The notes under the pieces are model-generated. The model did no database searches. It had not been told where the DNA came from and was given only the letters and a program-made list of their open reading frames with translations. Below, in pieces: positions 23,870 through 31,648 of a stretch of DNA of 35,096 nt. Source of the stretch: an uncultured Curtobacterium sp. (lineage in GTDB: Bacteria > Actinomycetota > Actinomycetes > Actinomycetales > Microbacteriaceae); contig CAJYUW010000032.1 in NCBI GenBank assembly GCA_913778205.1, forward strand, positions 1 to 35,096. Direction: 5' to 3'. The translations under genes were made by a program, and so were the position numbers. Position 1 is the stretch's first letter, and each line of letters begins with the position of its first letter.

Positions 23870-23982
23870 CCCGGAACGCCGCGGGACCGACCAGAGCCGT
23901 CCCTGGCCGAAGCGGGGCCGAGCCGGGGCCGTCCCCGGGCCGAGCCGGGACCGACGCGGTCCGACCGGGGCGGGCGGGTCGT
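23870..23982. other. GC-rich convergent spacer with short repeats
   Basis: Contains repeated CCGAGCCGGG and GGCCGTCCC motifs able to form several small hairpins between two converging genes. A terminator role is plausible; no gene is supported. Confidence 0.4.
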
Positions 23983-24822
23983 TCAGTCGCCCGCCGTCAC
24001 CAGCGCCGACAGCCGGGCCATCAGGCCACGCGGGACGAACCGGTGAGCACCGGCCGTCACCCGGTTGGCGGCGCCGGACACCACGGTCGGCCCACCGGCA
24101 CGGGCGAAGGCACGCAGGCCGACCCGCGCGACCTCGTCCGGCGACTGCCGCCCGCGGTCGAGCCAGTCCTCGCCACCGCCGGCGGCGTCGAAGAACCCGG
24201 TCGACGTCGGCCCCGGGCAGAGGGCGAGCACACGGACGCCCCGGCCGCGCGTCTCCTGCCAGAGGGCCTCGGTGAACGACAGGACGAACGCCTTCGTCGC
24301 GCCGTAGACCGCCATGCCCGGGGTGGGCTGGAACGACGCCGTCGAGGCCACGGTCATGACGCCGCCGACGCCCCGCGCGAGCATGCCGGGCAGGAACGCC
24401 TGCGTCAGGGCGGTCACCGCGGCGCAGTTCAGGGCGATCTGCGTGGCGGTGCGCTCCGGGGACTCGTCGACGAACGGCCCGTGCGAGCCGACCCCCGCGT
24501 TCGCGACCAGGACGTCGACCCGAGCGTCCGCGAGCGCCGTGACGACGCGTGCGACCCCGTCCGTGGTGGCGAGGTCGGCGACGAGGACGGTCGCCGACGT
24601 GCCGCGGCTCCGGACCTCGTCGGCGACGGTCTCGAGGGCCTCCCGGGACCGGGCGACGAGCACGAGGTCCGCACCCCCGTCCGCCAACTGCAGGGCGAGC
24701 GACCGGCCGATGCCGCCGCTTGCTCCGGTGACGACGGCGCATCGGCCGCGGAACGGGGCACGGGGAGGTCTCACCCCACCAGTCGTACTCGCCGGAACAC
24801 GCAGCGGTCGGTGAGGGACCAT
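23983..24822 (-). CDS. Short-chain dehydrogenase/reductase
   Basis: NAD(P)-dependent classical SDR. The cofactor motif TGASGGIG lies near residues 31-38 from the ATG at 24822, followed by NAGVGSHG, the catalytic serine strand (VASTASF) and YGATK with catalytic Tyr and Lys, then CPGPTSTGFF. Closest in feel to DltE/YqjQ-like SDRs of unknown substrate. Start uncertain: GTG at 24774 gives a more typical short N-terminus (263 aa versus 279). The 225-bp divergent gap to the second GH16 gene holds both promoters; I see no clear boxes or RNA there. Confidence 0.9.
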   Translation of the reverse strand: MVPHRPLRVPASTTGGVRPPRAPFRGRCAVVTGASGGIGRSLALQLADGGADLVLVARSREALETVADEVRSRGTSATVLVADLATTDGVARVVTALADARVDVLVANAGVGSHGPFVDESPERTATQIALNCAAVTALTQAFLPGMLARGVGGVMTVASTASFQPTPGMAVYGATKAFVLSFTEALWQETRGRGVRVLALCPGPTSTGFFDAAGGGEDWLDRGRQSPDEVARVGLRAFARAGGPTVVSGAANRVTAGAHRFVPRGLMARLSALVTAGD

Positions 24823-25047
24823 CAACACCCCCCGAACGGGGCACACATGGGGCACAATGGTCGAGGACGCATCACCGAGCGCAGCACCCCAGCACCCCAC
24901 AGCACCCCGCTGCACCCTGCTCGGACGTCCGCCTCCCGCGTCCTGCGCCCCTGATCCCGAACCCTCCGAGGAGCTCGACATCTCTGTCTCGACCACGCGC
25001 CCCGGCGCGCGAAGAACCCCCCTGTCCTCCGACGGACGGCGTGCCCG

Positions 25048-26007
25048 GTGAAGCGCCGGAACGTCGTCCTGGCGACGACCGCCGCTGCCGCTCTCGTGAT
25101 CGGCATCCCGACCGCCGCGACCGCGAGCCCCTGGTGGGGCTGGCACCACCACTGGCACCCCGCCCCGACGCCGTCCGCCACGCCGACGGACGACCCGGCC
25201 CCCGGTGACGACGTGACGTCCGACCCGTCCGACAGCCCGACGCCCTCGGACACCGCGAGTCCCGTCCCGACGGCCACCCCGACCGGAGCGCCCGTCGAGG
25301 AGTCCACCCCGACGCCGGCCCCGACCCCGAGCGACGAGCCGACCGAGCAGGCCTCGGCCGACGCCGCAGCCGCCGACCCGAGCGGCGCGACCCCGCCGGA
25401 CGCGCCGTTCGTCGAGGACTTCGACCTGTCGGCGGCGCTCGGCAGCGTCGCAGGGCTGTACCAGCAGGCGTGGCAGCCGTACCCGGACGGCACGTCGGGC
25501 ATCTACGCGCCGAGCCGGACCGTCTCGGTGCACGACGGCGTCATGGACGTCCAGCTCGGCGGCGACGGCACCGCCGGCACGTTCGGCACCAAGGCCGGCG
25601 CCTACGACCACATCGGCGGTTCGTTCTCGGTCCGCGCGAAGGCGACCGGCGGCGACGGCAACGGTGCGGCATTCATGCTGTGGCCGTCCTCGGACCGGTG
25701 GTCCGACGGCGAGATCGACTTCCCGGAGGGCAACTTCGAGTCGGAGCCAATGGCCTTCCACCACTCGATGACCCCCGGTCAGGAGGCCGAGCGCGTCCAG
25801 ATCCCGACGGGCGTGTCGTGGCGTGATTGGCACACGTACACCGTGGACTGGGACCCGGGCAGGTCGGTCACCTACAAGGTCGACGGCAGGGTCATCGGGA
25901 CGGTGACGCACGACGTCCCGACCACCGCGCACCGGTTCATGTTCCAGACCGGCAACTGGGGCGCCGGCGGGCACCTGCTCATCGACTGGGTGACCACGAC
26001 CGAGTGA
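25048..26007 (+). CDS. Secreted GH16-like glycoside hydrolase, copy 2
   Basis: 319-residue exported paralogue of the protein at 11316-12284. Signal peptide MKRRNVVLATTAAAALVIG with likely cleavage after ATA, then a WWGWHHHWHP segment, a Thr/Pro/Asp-rich linker to about residue 110 and the same beta-sandwich with GH16 catalytic ExDxxE as EIDFPE, FHHSMTPG and WHTYTVDWDPG. Expected to act on an extracellular beta-glucan or galactan; substrate unknown. The Trp/His-rich start of the mature protein is absent from copy 1. Start GTG at 25048 with only a weak ribosome-binding site. Confidence 0.87.
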   Translation: MKRRNVVLATTAAAALVIGIPTAATASPWWGWHHHWHPAPTPSATPTDDPAPGDDVTSDPSDSPTPSDTASPVPTATPTGAPVEESTPTPAPTPSDEPTEQASADAAAADPSGATPPDAPFVEDFDLSAALGSVAGLYQQAWQPYPDGTSGIYAPSRTVSVHDGVMDVQLGGDGTAGTFGTKAGAYDHIGGSFSVRAKATGGDGNGAAFMLWPSSDRWSDGEIDFPEGNFESEPMAFHHSMTPGQEAERVQIPTGVSWRDWHTYTVDWDPGRSVTYKVDGRVIGTVTHDVPTTAHRFMFQTGNWGAGGHLLIDWVTTTE

Positions 26008-26038
26008 CCGGACCGGCCTGACGGGCCGCGGAATGGAC

Positions 26039-26164
26039 GGACGGGAGGCACGGCGTGAAAGGCGCGCCGGGCCTCCCGTCCGCATCGCGGCGCGGACGCC
26101 TCCCGTCTGCGGTGCAGACGCCTCCCGTCCGCGGTGCGGACGCCTCCCGTCCGCGGCGCGGACG
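26039..26164. repeat. REP-like element followed by a 22-bp tandem hairpin array
   Basis: A subtype hairpin (GGACGGGAGGC at 26039-26049 with GCCTCCCGTCC at 26071-26081) runs into tandem units at 26072-26098 (27 bp), 26099-26120, 26121-26142 and 26143-26164 (22 bp each). Each 22-mer is CCTCCC plus a hairpin such as GTCCGCGGTGCGGAC. Unit 2 reads GTCTGC/GCAGAC, a paired change that keeps the stem. Lies between convergent genes. Confidence 0.85.
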
Positions 26165-26166
26165 GC

Positions 26167-26451
26167 TCAGTCGCGGACGCCCCAGCGCGTCTCGTGCTGG
26201 CGGAGCTCCACGACGACCGCGTCGAGGAAGTCGTCGACCTCGTCCTGCGCGTAGCCGGTGCGGAACCGGGTCGGCTGGAACCGGGACGCGACCACCTGCT
26301 CGGCCGTCACCGGATCCGCCGGCCGGCCGCGCTCGTACTCCGCCAGCGTGCGCTGCACGCGCGCGAGGAAGTCGTCGACCTGCTGTTGGTCGTACCCTTC
26401 ACGCCATTTCGTCTGTGCGAACCGCTTGGCCGCGACGTCCCCTGCGAGCAT
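26167..26451 (-). CDS. Small DivIVA-domain protein
   Basis: 94-residue protein with two tandem short DivIVA-type motifs, FAQTKWREGYDQQQVDDFL and FQPTRFRTGYAQDEVDDFL. Full DivIVA/Wag31 proteins guide polar growth and septation in actinobacteria; this mini-form lacks the long coiled coil, so its role is unknown. Start ATG at 26451 with GGGGGGAC a few nt upstream and a leader of about 20 nt from a -10 TAGCGT (26477-26482, reverse strand). Its C-terminal codons abut the hairpin array at 26072-26164. Confidence 0.85.
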   Translation of the reverse strand: MLAGDVAAKRFAQTKWREGYDQQQVDDFLARVQRTLAEYERGRPADPVTAEQVVASRFQPTRFRTGYAQDEVDDFLDAVVVELRQHETRWGVRD

Positions 26452-26476
26452 CGTCCCCCCGATCGTCGATGGGGAC

Positions 26477-26486
26477 ACGCTACAGT
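26477..26486. promoter_or_regulatory. Overlapping divergent -10 boxes
   Basis: TAGCGT on the reverse strand (26477-26482) for the DivIVA-like gene and TACAGT on the forward strand (26481-26486) for the TmrB-like gene share two base pairs, so both polymerases would compete. Confidence 0.6.
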
Positions 26487-26492
26487 CCCCGG

Positions 26493-27032
26493 ATGATCGT
26501 CTGGATCAACGGAACGCACGGTGTGGGGAAGACGACGACGAGCCGTCTGGTGCAGGAACGGCTGCCGGACGCGCGGGTCCTCGACGCGGAGAAGGTGGGC
26601 GAGACCCTGATGGACGTCTCGCCGTCGCTGCCCTGGACGGGCAACTTCCAGGACTGGGACCCGTGGCGTCCCCTCGTCGTCGAGACCGCGCGCCGGGTCC
26701 TCGACTTCGCGGGCGGCACCCTCGTGATGCCGATGACGGTGCTCGTCGAACCGTACTGGCGCGAGATCCGCGGCGGGCTCGAGGCGCACGGGATCCCGAT
26801 CCGCCACTTCGTGCTGCACACCGACGCCGAGACGCTCCGGCACCGCATCGTCCACGACGCTGTGACGGGCCCCTCGCCCTTCCGGCTGGGGTACGTCGAC
26901 CGGTACGGGGAGGCGGCTCGCACCTGGCTCCACGCCGAGGCGGAGGTCGTGGACACCACCACGATCGGTCCGGCCGAGGCGGCCGACCGCATCGCAGCGT
27001 CCGTGCTGGGCGGGGCGGTGCCCCGGCGCTGA
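26493..27032 (+). CDS. TmrB-like P-loop ATP-binding protein
   Basis: 179-residue P-loop protein with Walker A INGTHGVGKTT (5-15), DAEKVGETL after the second strand, NFQDWDPWRPLV, and VMPMTVLVEPYWREI. This layout (WINGxxGxGKT, D-EK-G, PMT) resembles TmrB, the tunicamycin-resistance ATP-binding protein of Bacillus subtilis; the similarity is from memory and a role in tunicamycin resistance is unproven. Start ATG at 26493, 6 nt behind TACAGT, fits a leaderless mRNA. Confidence 0.8.
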   Translation: MIVWINGTHGVGKTTTSRLVQERLPDARVLDAEKVGETLMDVSPSLPWTGNFQDWDPWRPLVVETARRVLDFAGGTLVMPMTVLVEPYWREIRGGLEAHGIPIRHFVLHTDAETLRHRIVHDAVTGPSPFRLGYVDRYGEAARTWLHAEAEVVDTTTIGPAEAADRIAASVLGGAVPRR

Positions 27033-27033
27033 G

Positions 27034-27084
27034 GCGGCGAGCCGCCGGACGGGAGGCGCGGTGCGGGCCCGCCACGGGCCTCCA
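27034..27084. terminator. Hairpin plus hybrid REP-like element
   Basis: A small hairpin GGCGGC-GA-GCCGCC (27034-27047) follows the stop, then an imperfect inverted repeat (27053-27084) whose left half, GGAGGCGCGGTGC, is subtype A and right half, GCCACGGGCCTCC, is subtype B. Between convergent genes. Confidence 0.6.
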
Positions 27085-27150
27085 GGCCGACGATGGGTGG
27101 CGTCCACGGCGCCCCGCGGCACCGGACGCGCGGGACCGGACGGCGCGGTG

Positions 27151-27444
27151 TCAGGAACCGGGCGGCGGCGCGGAGCGGACCGCCTGCGCTCGCCACCCGA
27201 CCTCGGCGACGAACGCCGCGGTGTCCGGGCCGAGCGGATCGTCCGGGGCGTCCTCCACCAGCACGCCGAGGGCCGGTGCGAGCAGGATCGACGTCGTCGT
27301 CTGCGTCCCGAACGGATCGACCGTGGGGACCGCGATCACGTCGGTGAGGCCGGCGTGTGCGAGGGCGGCGGCGTAGTCGAGGACCGCGGCAGCCGCCTCG
27401 TCCGAGGTGAGGATGGCGGTCAGTCCGTAGACGATGTGCTTCAT
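27151..27444 (-). CDS. Hypothetical protein
   Basis: 97 residues, starting MKHIVYGLTAILTSDEAAAAV with an alternating hydrophobic pattern (ALAHAGLTDVIAVPTVD; TTSILLAPALGVLVED) suggesting a small alpha/beta fold. No family recognised and no clear ribosome-binding site; the start at 27444 is chosen because upstream sequence is arginine/serine-rich. Confidence 0.65.
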   Translation of the reverse strand: MKHIVYGLTAILTSDEAAAAVLDYAAALAHAGLTDVIAVPTVDPFGTQTTTSILLAPALGVLVEDAPDDPLGPDTAAFVAEVGWRAQAVRSAPPPGS

Positions 27445-27555
27445 GATCCGGGCTGCGATGACGGAGCGAGCACGCGCGGACGAGTGTTCCGGACAGAGGG
27501 AGGCGGCGCCCATCCGGAGCCGGGACAGCGGGACCGACTCCCAGCGGACAGTACT

Positions 27556-27607
27556 CGCGGTTCCCTGCCGGCGCACGGGTAGAACCCGTACTCTTTCCGG
27601 AACCGCG
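27556..27607 (+). promoter_or_regulatory. Nested inverted repeats upstream of the desaturase
   Basis: Outer arms CGCGGTTCC (27556-27564) and GGAACCGCG (27599-27607) enclose an inner hairpin ACGGGT-AGA-ACCCGT (27575-27589). A -10-like TACTCT (27589-27594) lies inside. May be an operator or a leader structure for temperature- or lipid-responsive control. The rest of 27445-27659 shows nothing else. Confidence 0.45.
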
Positions 27608-27659
27608 CACGCGGGAACCCACCGTTCGGCCGAAGGGCTGTTCCTGACGGAAGCAGCCC

Positions 27660-28763
27660 ATGGCGACTTCGTCCGTTCTCTACCGCCCGACCTCGCCCCG
27701 ATCCGCGGGCGCCCGGTCCGGGACCTCCACGTACAAGGACCTCCTGCAGCAGGTGAAGGACGCAGGGCTCCTGCGACGTCGCACCGGCTTCTACTGGACC
27801 GTGTTCGCCGTCCTCGTCACCCTCGCTGCGGTCGCGTTCGTCGTGGCGGCGTTCATCGGCCACACGTGGTTCGCGCTCATCCCCGCCGGTGTCCTCGGGG
27901 TCGTCTTCACCCAGTTCGCCTTCCTGTCGCACGAAGCGGCCCACCGGCAGATCTTCGCGTCCAACCGCTGGAACGACCACGCCGGCCGGTTCGTGGGCGT
28001 GTTCCTCGTCGGCATGTCCTACTCGTGGTGGATGAACAAGCACACGCGGCACCACGGCAACCCGAACACCATCGGGAAGGACCCGGACATCGCGCAGGAC
28101 ACCGTGTCCTTCATCGAGGAGGACGCCGCCCGCCGCACGGGGCTCCTCCGCCTGCTCACCCGCGTGCAGGGGTGGGCGTTCTTCCCGCTCCTGACGCTCG
28201 AGGGGCTCAACCTGCACTGGCTGTCGATCCGTGCGGTCCTCACCGGGGAGCACGTCAAGGGGACCTCGCGCGGTCGAGCGGTCGAGGGCGTGCTGCTCGT
28301 CCTGCGCTTCGGCCTGTACTTCTGGGCGGTCTTCACGTTCCTGCCGCTCGGGATCGGCTTCGCGTTCATCGGCGTGCAGGTCGCGGTGTTCGGCGTGATG
28401 ATGGGCGCCTCGTTCGCACCGAACCACAAGGGCATGCCGGTGATCGCCGAGAACGCCCGGATCGACTTCTTCTCGCGGCAGGTCCGGACCTCGCGGAACA
28501 TCGTCGGGGGCCGGTGGGTGGACCACCTGCTCGGCGGCCTGAACCACCAGGCGGAGCACCACCTGTTCCCGAGCATGGCCAGGCCGAACCTGCGGCGCGC
28601 GAAGCCCCTGGTGCAGGCGCACTGCCGCGCGCTCGGGGTCCCGTACACCGAGACGACGCTGCTGCGCTCCTACGGGATCGTCGTGGCGTACCTCAACCGC
28701 GTCGGGCTCGCGGCGCGCGACCCGTTCGTCTGCCCGATGGTGGCGTCCCTGCGCTTGCACTGA
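27660..28763 (+). CDS. Membrane fatty-acid desaturase
   Basis: 367-residue integral membrane di-iron desaturase that inserts a double bond into acyl chains, adjusting membrane fluidity. All three histidine boxes are present: HEAAH (91-95), HTRHH (128-132) and HQAEHH (296-301), with four or more hydrophobic helices between. Resembles the actinobacterial linoleoyl-CoA/DesA3-like group; redox partner not encoded nearby. ATG at 27660 with GGAAG 7 nt upstream. Single gene with a structured upstream region. Confidence 0.93.
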   Translation: MATSSVLYRPTSPRSAGARSGTSTYKDLLQQVKDAGLLRRRTGFYWTVFAVLVTLAAVAFVVAAFIGHTWFALIPAGVLGVVFTQFAFLSHEAAHRQIFASNRWNDHAGRFVGVFLVGMSYSWWMNKHTRHHGNPNTIGKDPDIAQDTVSFIEEDAARRTGLLRLLTRVQGWAFFPLLTLEGLNLHWLSIRAVLTGEHVKGTSRGRAVEGVLLVLRFGLYFWAVFTFLPLGIGFAFIGVQVAVFGVMMGASFAPNHKGMPVIAENARIDFFSRQVRTSRNIVGGRWVDHLLGGLNHQAEHHLFPSMARPNLRRAKPLVQAHCRALGVPYTETTLLRSYGIVVAYLNRVGLAARDPFVCPMVASLRLH

Positions 28764-28815
28764 GGCGCGACGTCGGCACGGCTGGCGCCCGGTTCGCTGC
28801 CGGCGGCGAGCCCGG

Positions 28816-29283
28816 TCAGCCCTGGCCCTCGTCGACGAGTCGCCAGCCGTCGGCGGTCCGCGCCCAGCACCAGCTCCAGTCGATCGTGCCCGCGTCGCGG
28901 CCGTTCATCCACCGCTGCGTGATGACCGACGGGACGCACTCCTCGGCGTGAGCGGCCTGCTCGGCGGAGACCGCGTACGGCTTCCCGACGTCGCGGTAGG
29001 CGAGGAGCTCGGGTTCGCCGTCGGTCCAGTCCGTTGGGGCCCGCGGGCACCAGTCGGTGGTGCCGTCTGCTCCGAGGTGGTCGAGCAGTGCGCAGTCGTG
29101 GGCCTTCGCCGCCCGGAGGTAGGCGAGTGTGTACTCGCGCGGGGAGGCGTCCCGGGCGGGCGCCTCGGCGGCGGCGCGGGCCCCTGCCGCGGCGTCGACG
29201 GCGGCCGAGTGGACCGTGGTGACCGTCGCGGTCAGGGCGACCACGGCGGCCGCTCCGACGATGACCTTCCAGCGTGTGCGCAC
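28816..29283 (-). CDS. Secreted or membrane-anchored small protein, unknown function
   Basis: 155 residues. A basic start (MRTRWK) and hydrophobic helix (VIVGAAAVVALTATVTTV) form a signal peptide or anchor. The mature domain has four cysteines (AHDCALL, DWCPRAP, EECVPS, WCWAR) that could pair, and DWSWCWARTADGWRLVDEGQG resembles the end of an NTF2-like fold (weak inference). Start GTG at 29283. Confidence 0.7.
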   Translation of the reverse strand: MRTRWKVIVGAAAVVALTATVTTVHSAAVDAAAGARAAAEAPARDASPREYTLAYLRAAKAHDCALLDHLGADGTTDWCPRAPTDWTDGEPELLAYRDVGKPYAVSAEQAAHAEECVPSVITQRWMNGRDAGTIDWSWCWARTADGWRLVDEGQG

Positions 29284-29341
29284 CCGACGATGGTGGCACG
29301 GACCCGGCGGCGACGCTGCCCCCAGGACGGGCGCTCGACCG

Positions 29342-30409
29342 TCAGGGTCGGGTCGCGGCGCGCGCCCGTTCCGTGATCGCCGCGACGACGTCGGTCTTGG
29401 CGTCCGCGTACGCGTTCATGTCGTCCCAGTCCCGGGTCATCAGGGCACGCTTGACGTCCTCGTAGCGCCGCCGGTCGGCCGGGTCACGGCGGAGTCGGTC
29501 GCGCAGCAGCAGGTAGTCGTCGATCGCCGTGGCCCCGTGCTCGTACACGTGGACGTGCACGTCCCGCTCCGGCGAACGGACGAGGCGGTGCCCGGGCTCG
29601 CGCACGCGCAACACGTACCCCGCGGCGAGGAGCGGTCGGAGGTACGCGTCCTCGTCGGTGACGTCCGGCACCGCGACCGCGATGTCCACGATCGGCTTCG
29701 CGGCGAGACCGGGGACGGCGGTCGAACCGATGTGCTCGACCGTGACGTGCAGACCCGCCAGCGCTGCCGTGATGCGGTCGCGGTGGACGGCGAACCGCTC
29801 GGCCCACGCGGGGTCGTGGTCCTGGAGTCCGACCGTCAGCGGCTCCGGCCCGCCGACGACGTCCACCGTGTCGACGTCCGGGCCGCGGTGCGCGCCGGTC
29901 CGGATCCACGAGTGCCGCAGGACGTGGCCGTCCGGGTCGACGACGCTGCGCTCGTACCGGCCGCCGTTGCGTTCGACGACCCGACGCGACGCCGTGTTCG
30001 TGGCGTCGCAGACGAGCAGCACCTCGGGCATGCCCCGCTCGGCCGCGGACGCGATGACCGCGGCGAGGGCGGCGGACGCCAGGCCCCGGCCCCGCGCCGA
30101 TGGTCGGATGCCGTAGCCCACGTGGCCGCCGTACGCGCGCAGCCAGTCGTTCAGCTCGTGCCGGAGCGCGATGCTCCCGAGGTACTCGTCGCCCTCGACG
30201 ACCCAGCGGTAGGTGCACGTGACCATCCCGGGCGCGGCCGGTGTGGTCTCCTCGGCGATGAGTCCGTCCACCCAGTGGTCGAACCCCGCGCGGTCCGCCA
30301 GCGCAGCGGCGTCGCGGATCCCGGCGCCGTCCTGGTGGGCGTCGCCCCACTCGGCCAGGGCGCGGACGAACGACGGGAAGAAGGTCCGGGAGGGCGCGAC
30401 GAGTTCCAT
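29342..30409 (-). CDS. Two-domain GNAT acetyltransferase - GrpB fusion
   Basis: 355-residue protein joining two enzymes. Residues about 1-170 are a GNAT acetyltransferase (YGIRPSARGRGLASAAL, acetyl-CoA motif; NTASRRVVERNGG). Residues about 190-345 are a GrpB/UPF0157 domain, a nucleotidyltransferase-like fold (HDPAWAERFAVHRDRI; VEHIGSTAVPGLAAKPIVDI). GrpB function is poorly understood. Start ATG at 30409, 6 nt behind TACGAT (30416-30421, reverse strand), leaderless-type; the GTG one codon earlier is less likely. Confidence 0.87.
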   Translation of the reverse strand: MELVAPSRTFFPSFVRALAEWGDAHQDGAGIRDAAALADRAGFDHWVDGLIAEETTPAAPGMVTCTYRWVVEGDEYLGSIALRHELNDWLRAYGGHVGYGIRPSARGRGLASAALAAVIASAAERGMPEVLLVCDATNTASRRVVERNGGRYERSVVDPDGHVLRHSWIRTGAHRGPDVDTVDVVGGPEPLTVGLQDHDPAWAERFAVHRDRITAALAGLHVTVEHIGSTAVPGLAAKPIVDIAVAVPDVTDEDAYLRPLLAAGYVLRVREPGHRLVRSPERDVHVHVYEHGATAIDDYLLLRDRLRRDPADRRRYEDVKRALMTRDWDDMNAYADAKTDVVAAITERARAATRP

Positions 30410-30429
30410 CACGGGATCGTAGTGCGTCG

Positions 30430-31458
30430 TCAGGGGGCGGGCGGACCGGCCGTACTCGCCCGTACCACCAGCCGGACGGGCACGAGGTCCGTGCCGGCCG
30501 GCACCGCATCGCCGTCGATCTGCGCGAGCAGGTTCGCCACCGCACGACGGCCGACCTCGTCGAAGGACTGGTGCACGCTCGTCAGCGGCGGCCAGAACGA
30601 GTCGGCCTCGGGGGAGTCGTCGAAGCCCACCACGCTCAGGGTCCCCGGCACGGCCCGACCGGCCTCGTGCGCCGCCCGGAGGACTCCGAGCGCGGTCTGG
30701 TCGTTCGCCGCGAAGACCGCGGTGACGTCCGGACGCGAGGCGATGGTCCGGCCGGCCTCGTAGCCGTGCGACGTCGTCCAGCCGCCGTGGAACACCGGCG
30801 GCACCACGCGGCCGGCGCGCTCGAGCGTGTCCTGCCAGGCCGCGAGCCGTCGCGCGGCGGAGTACGACGACGTCGGACCCGCGACGTGCCAGACGGTCTC
30901 GTGCCCGAGGTCGAGCAGGTGCTGCGTCGCGAGCCGGGCCCCCTCGGCCTGGTCGGTGTCGATCGCCGGGTGCTCGGTCGTGCCGGTCGAGTCGACGACC
31001 ACCATCGGGACGCCGTCGGGCAGCGCGACCTCGGCCGTGTCGATGATGTGGGACTCGATGATGATGACGACCCCGTCGACGGCCTGTTCGTGGAGTCGGG
31101 AGAACGCCGAGCGGACCCCCTCCTCGGTCCGGGAGGCCATCGGCAGCAGCGTGATCGTGAAGTCCGCGGCGCCTGCGGCGTCGGCGATGGCCTCGAGGGT
31201 GCGCATGTTGCCGAACGACGCGAGCGTGAACATGATCACGCCGATCGTGCGGAAGCGCCCGGACCGCAGGGCACGGGCGGCGCGGTTCGGCCGGTACCCG
31301 AGCGTCTCCATCGCGCGCTGGACCCGGTCGCGGGTGTCGGGGGAGACGTTGTCGAAGCCGCGGGCGACACGGGACACGGTCTGCATCGACACGCCGGCGG
31401 CCTCGGCGACCGCGGCCATCGACGGGGCACGGCGCACGCCGCTGATCTCCGTGGTCAC
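30430..31458 (-). CDS. LacI-family transcriptional regulator
   Basis: 342-residue sugar-responsive repressor. N-terminal LacI helix-turn-helix MAAVAEAAGVSMQTVSRVARG and hinge LGYRPNRAARALRSGRF, then the periplasmic-binding-like ligand domain (IGVIMFTLASFGN; VVGFDDSPEADSFWPPLTSV). Start GTG at 31458 with GGGAGGG 4 nt upstream; a longer frame to 31605 would cross its own operators. Divergent from the importer genes at 31649-35041, which it very probably controls through the palindrome at 31553-31574. Confidence 0.92.
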   Translation of the reverse strand: MTTEISGVRRAPSMAAVAEAAGVSMQTVSRVARGFDNVSPDTRDRVQRAMETLGYRPNRAARALRSGRFRTIGVIMFTLASFGNMRTLEAIADAAGAADFTITLLPMASRTEEGVRSAFSRLHEQAVDGVVIIIESHIIDTAEVALPDGVPMVVVDSTGTTEHPAIDTDQAEGARLATQHLLDLGHETVWHVAGPTSSYSAARRLAAWQDTLERAGRVVPPVFHGGWTTSHGYEAGRTIASRPDVTAVFAANDQTALGVLRAAHEAGRAVPGTLSVVGFDDSPEADSFWPPLTSVHQSFDEVGRRAVANLLAQIDGDAVPAGTDLVPVRLVVRASTAGPPAP

Positions 31459-31510
31459 GGGCCCTCCCTCGACACTCGTCGTCGTGTCCCGATCGGGTCC
31501 GACCCGAGTG

Positions 31511-31574
31511 ACGCTAGCGCATGTTGACGTTGCCATGCTATCGTCGCGGCGTTCGATGTTGACGTCAACATCGA
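31511..31574. promoter_or_regulatory. Divergent promoter and LacI operators of carbohydrate locus 2
   Basis: A 22-bp perfect palindrome spans 31553-31574 (core ATGTTGACGTCAACAT). A degenerate second copy, ATGTTGACGTTGCCAT, lies at 31521-31536. Between them, forward extended -10 TGCTATCGT (31536-31544) overlaps reverse TAGCAT (31535-31540). Another reverse -10-like TAGCGT lies at 31511-31516. Forward start near 31551 would put the main operator just downstream of it. Confidence 0.8.
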
Positions 31575-31648
31575 CGCACCCGAACGCAGCCCGGGTCGGC
31601 GCCACACACGCCCCTCCGGCCGCAGCACCAGCACGACAAGGGAGTCAC

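Noticed and set aside
26072..26164. CRISPR array
   Set aside because: Units of 22 bp are contiguous without unique spacers, and no cas genes are present.
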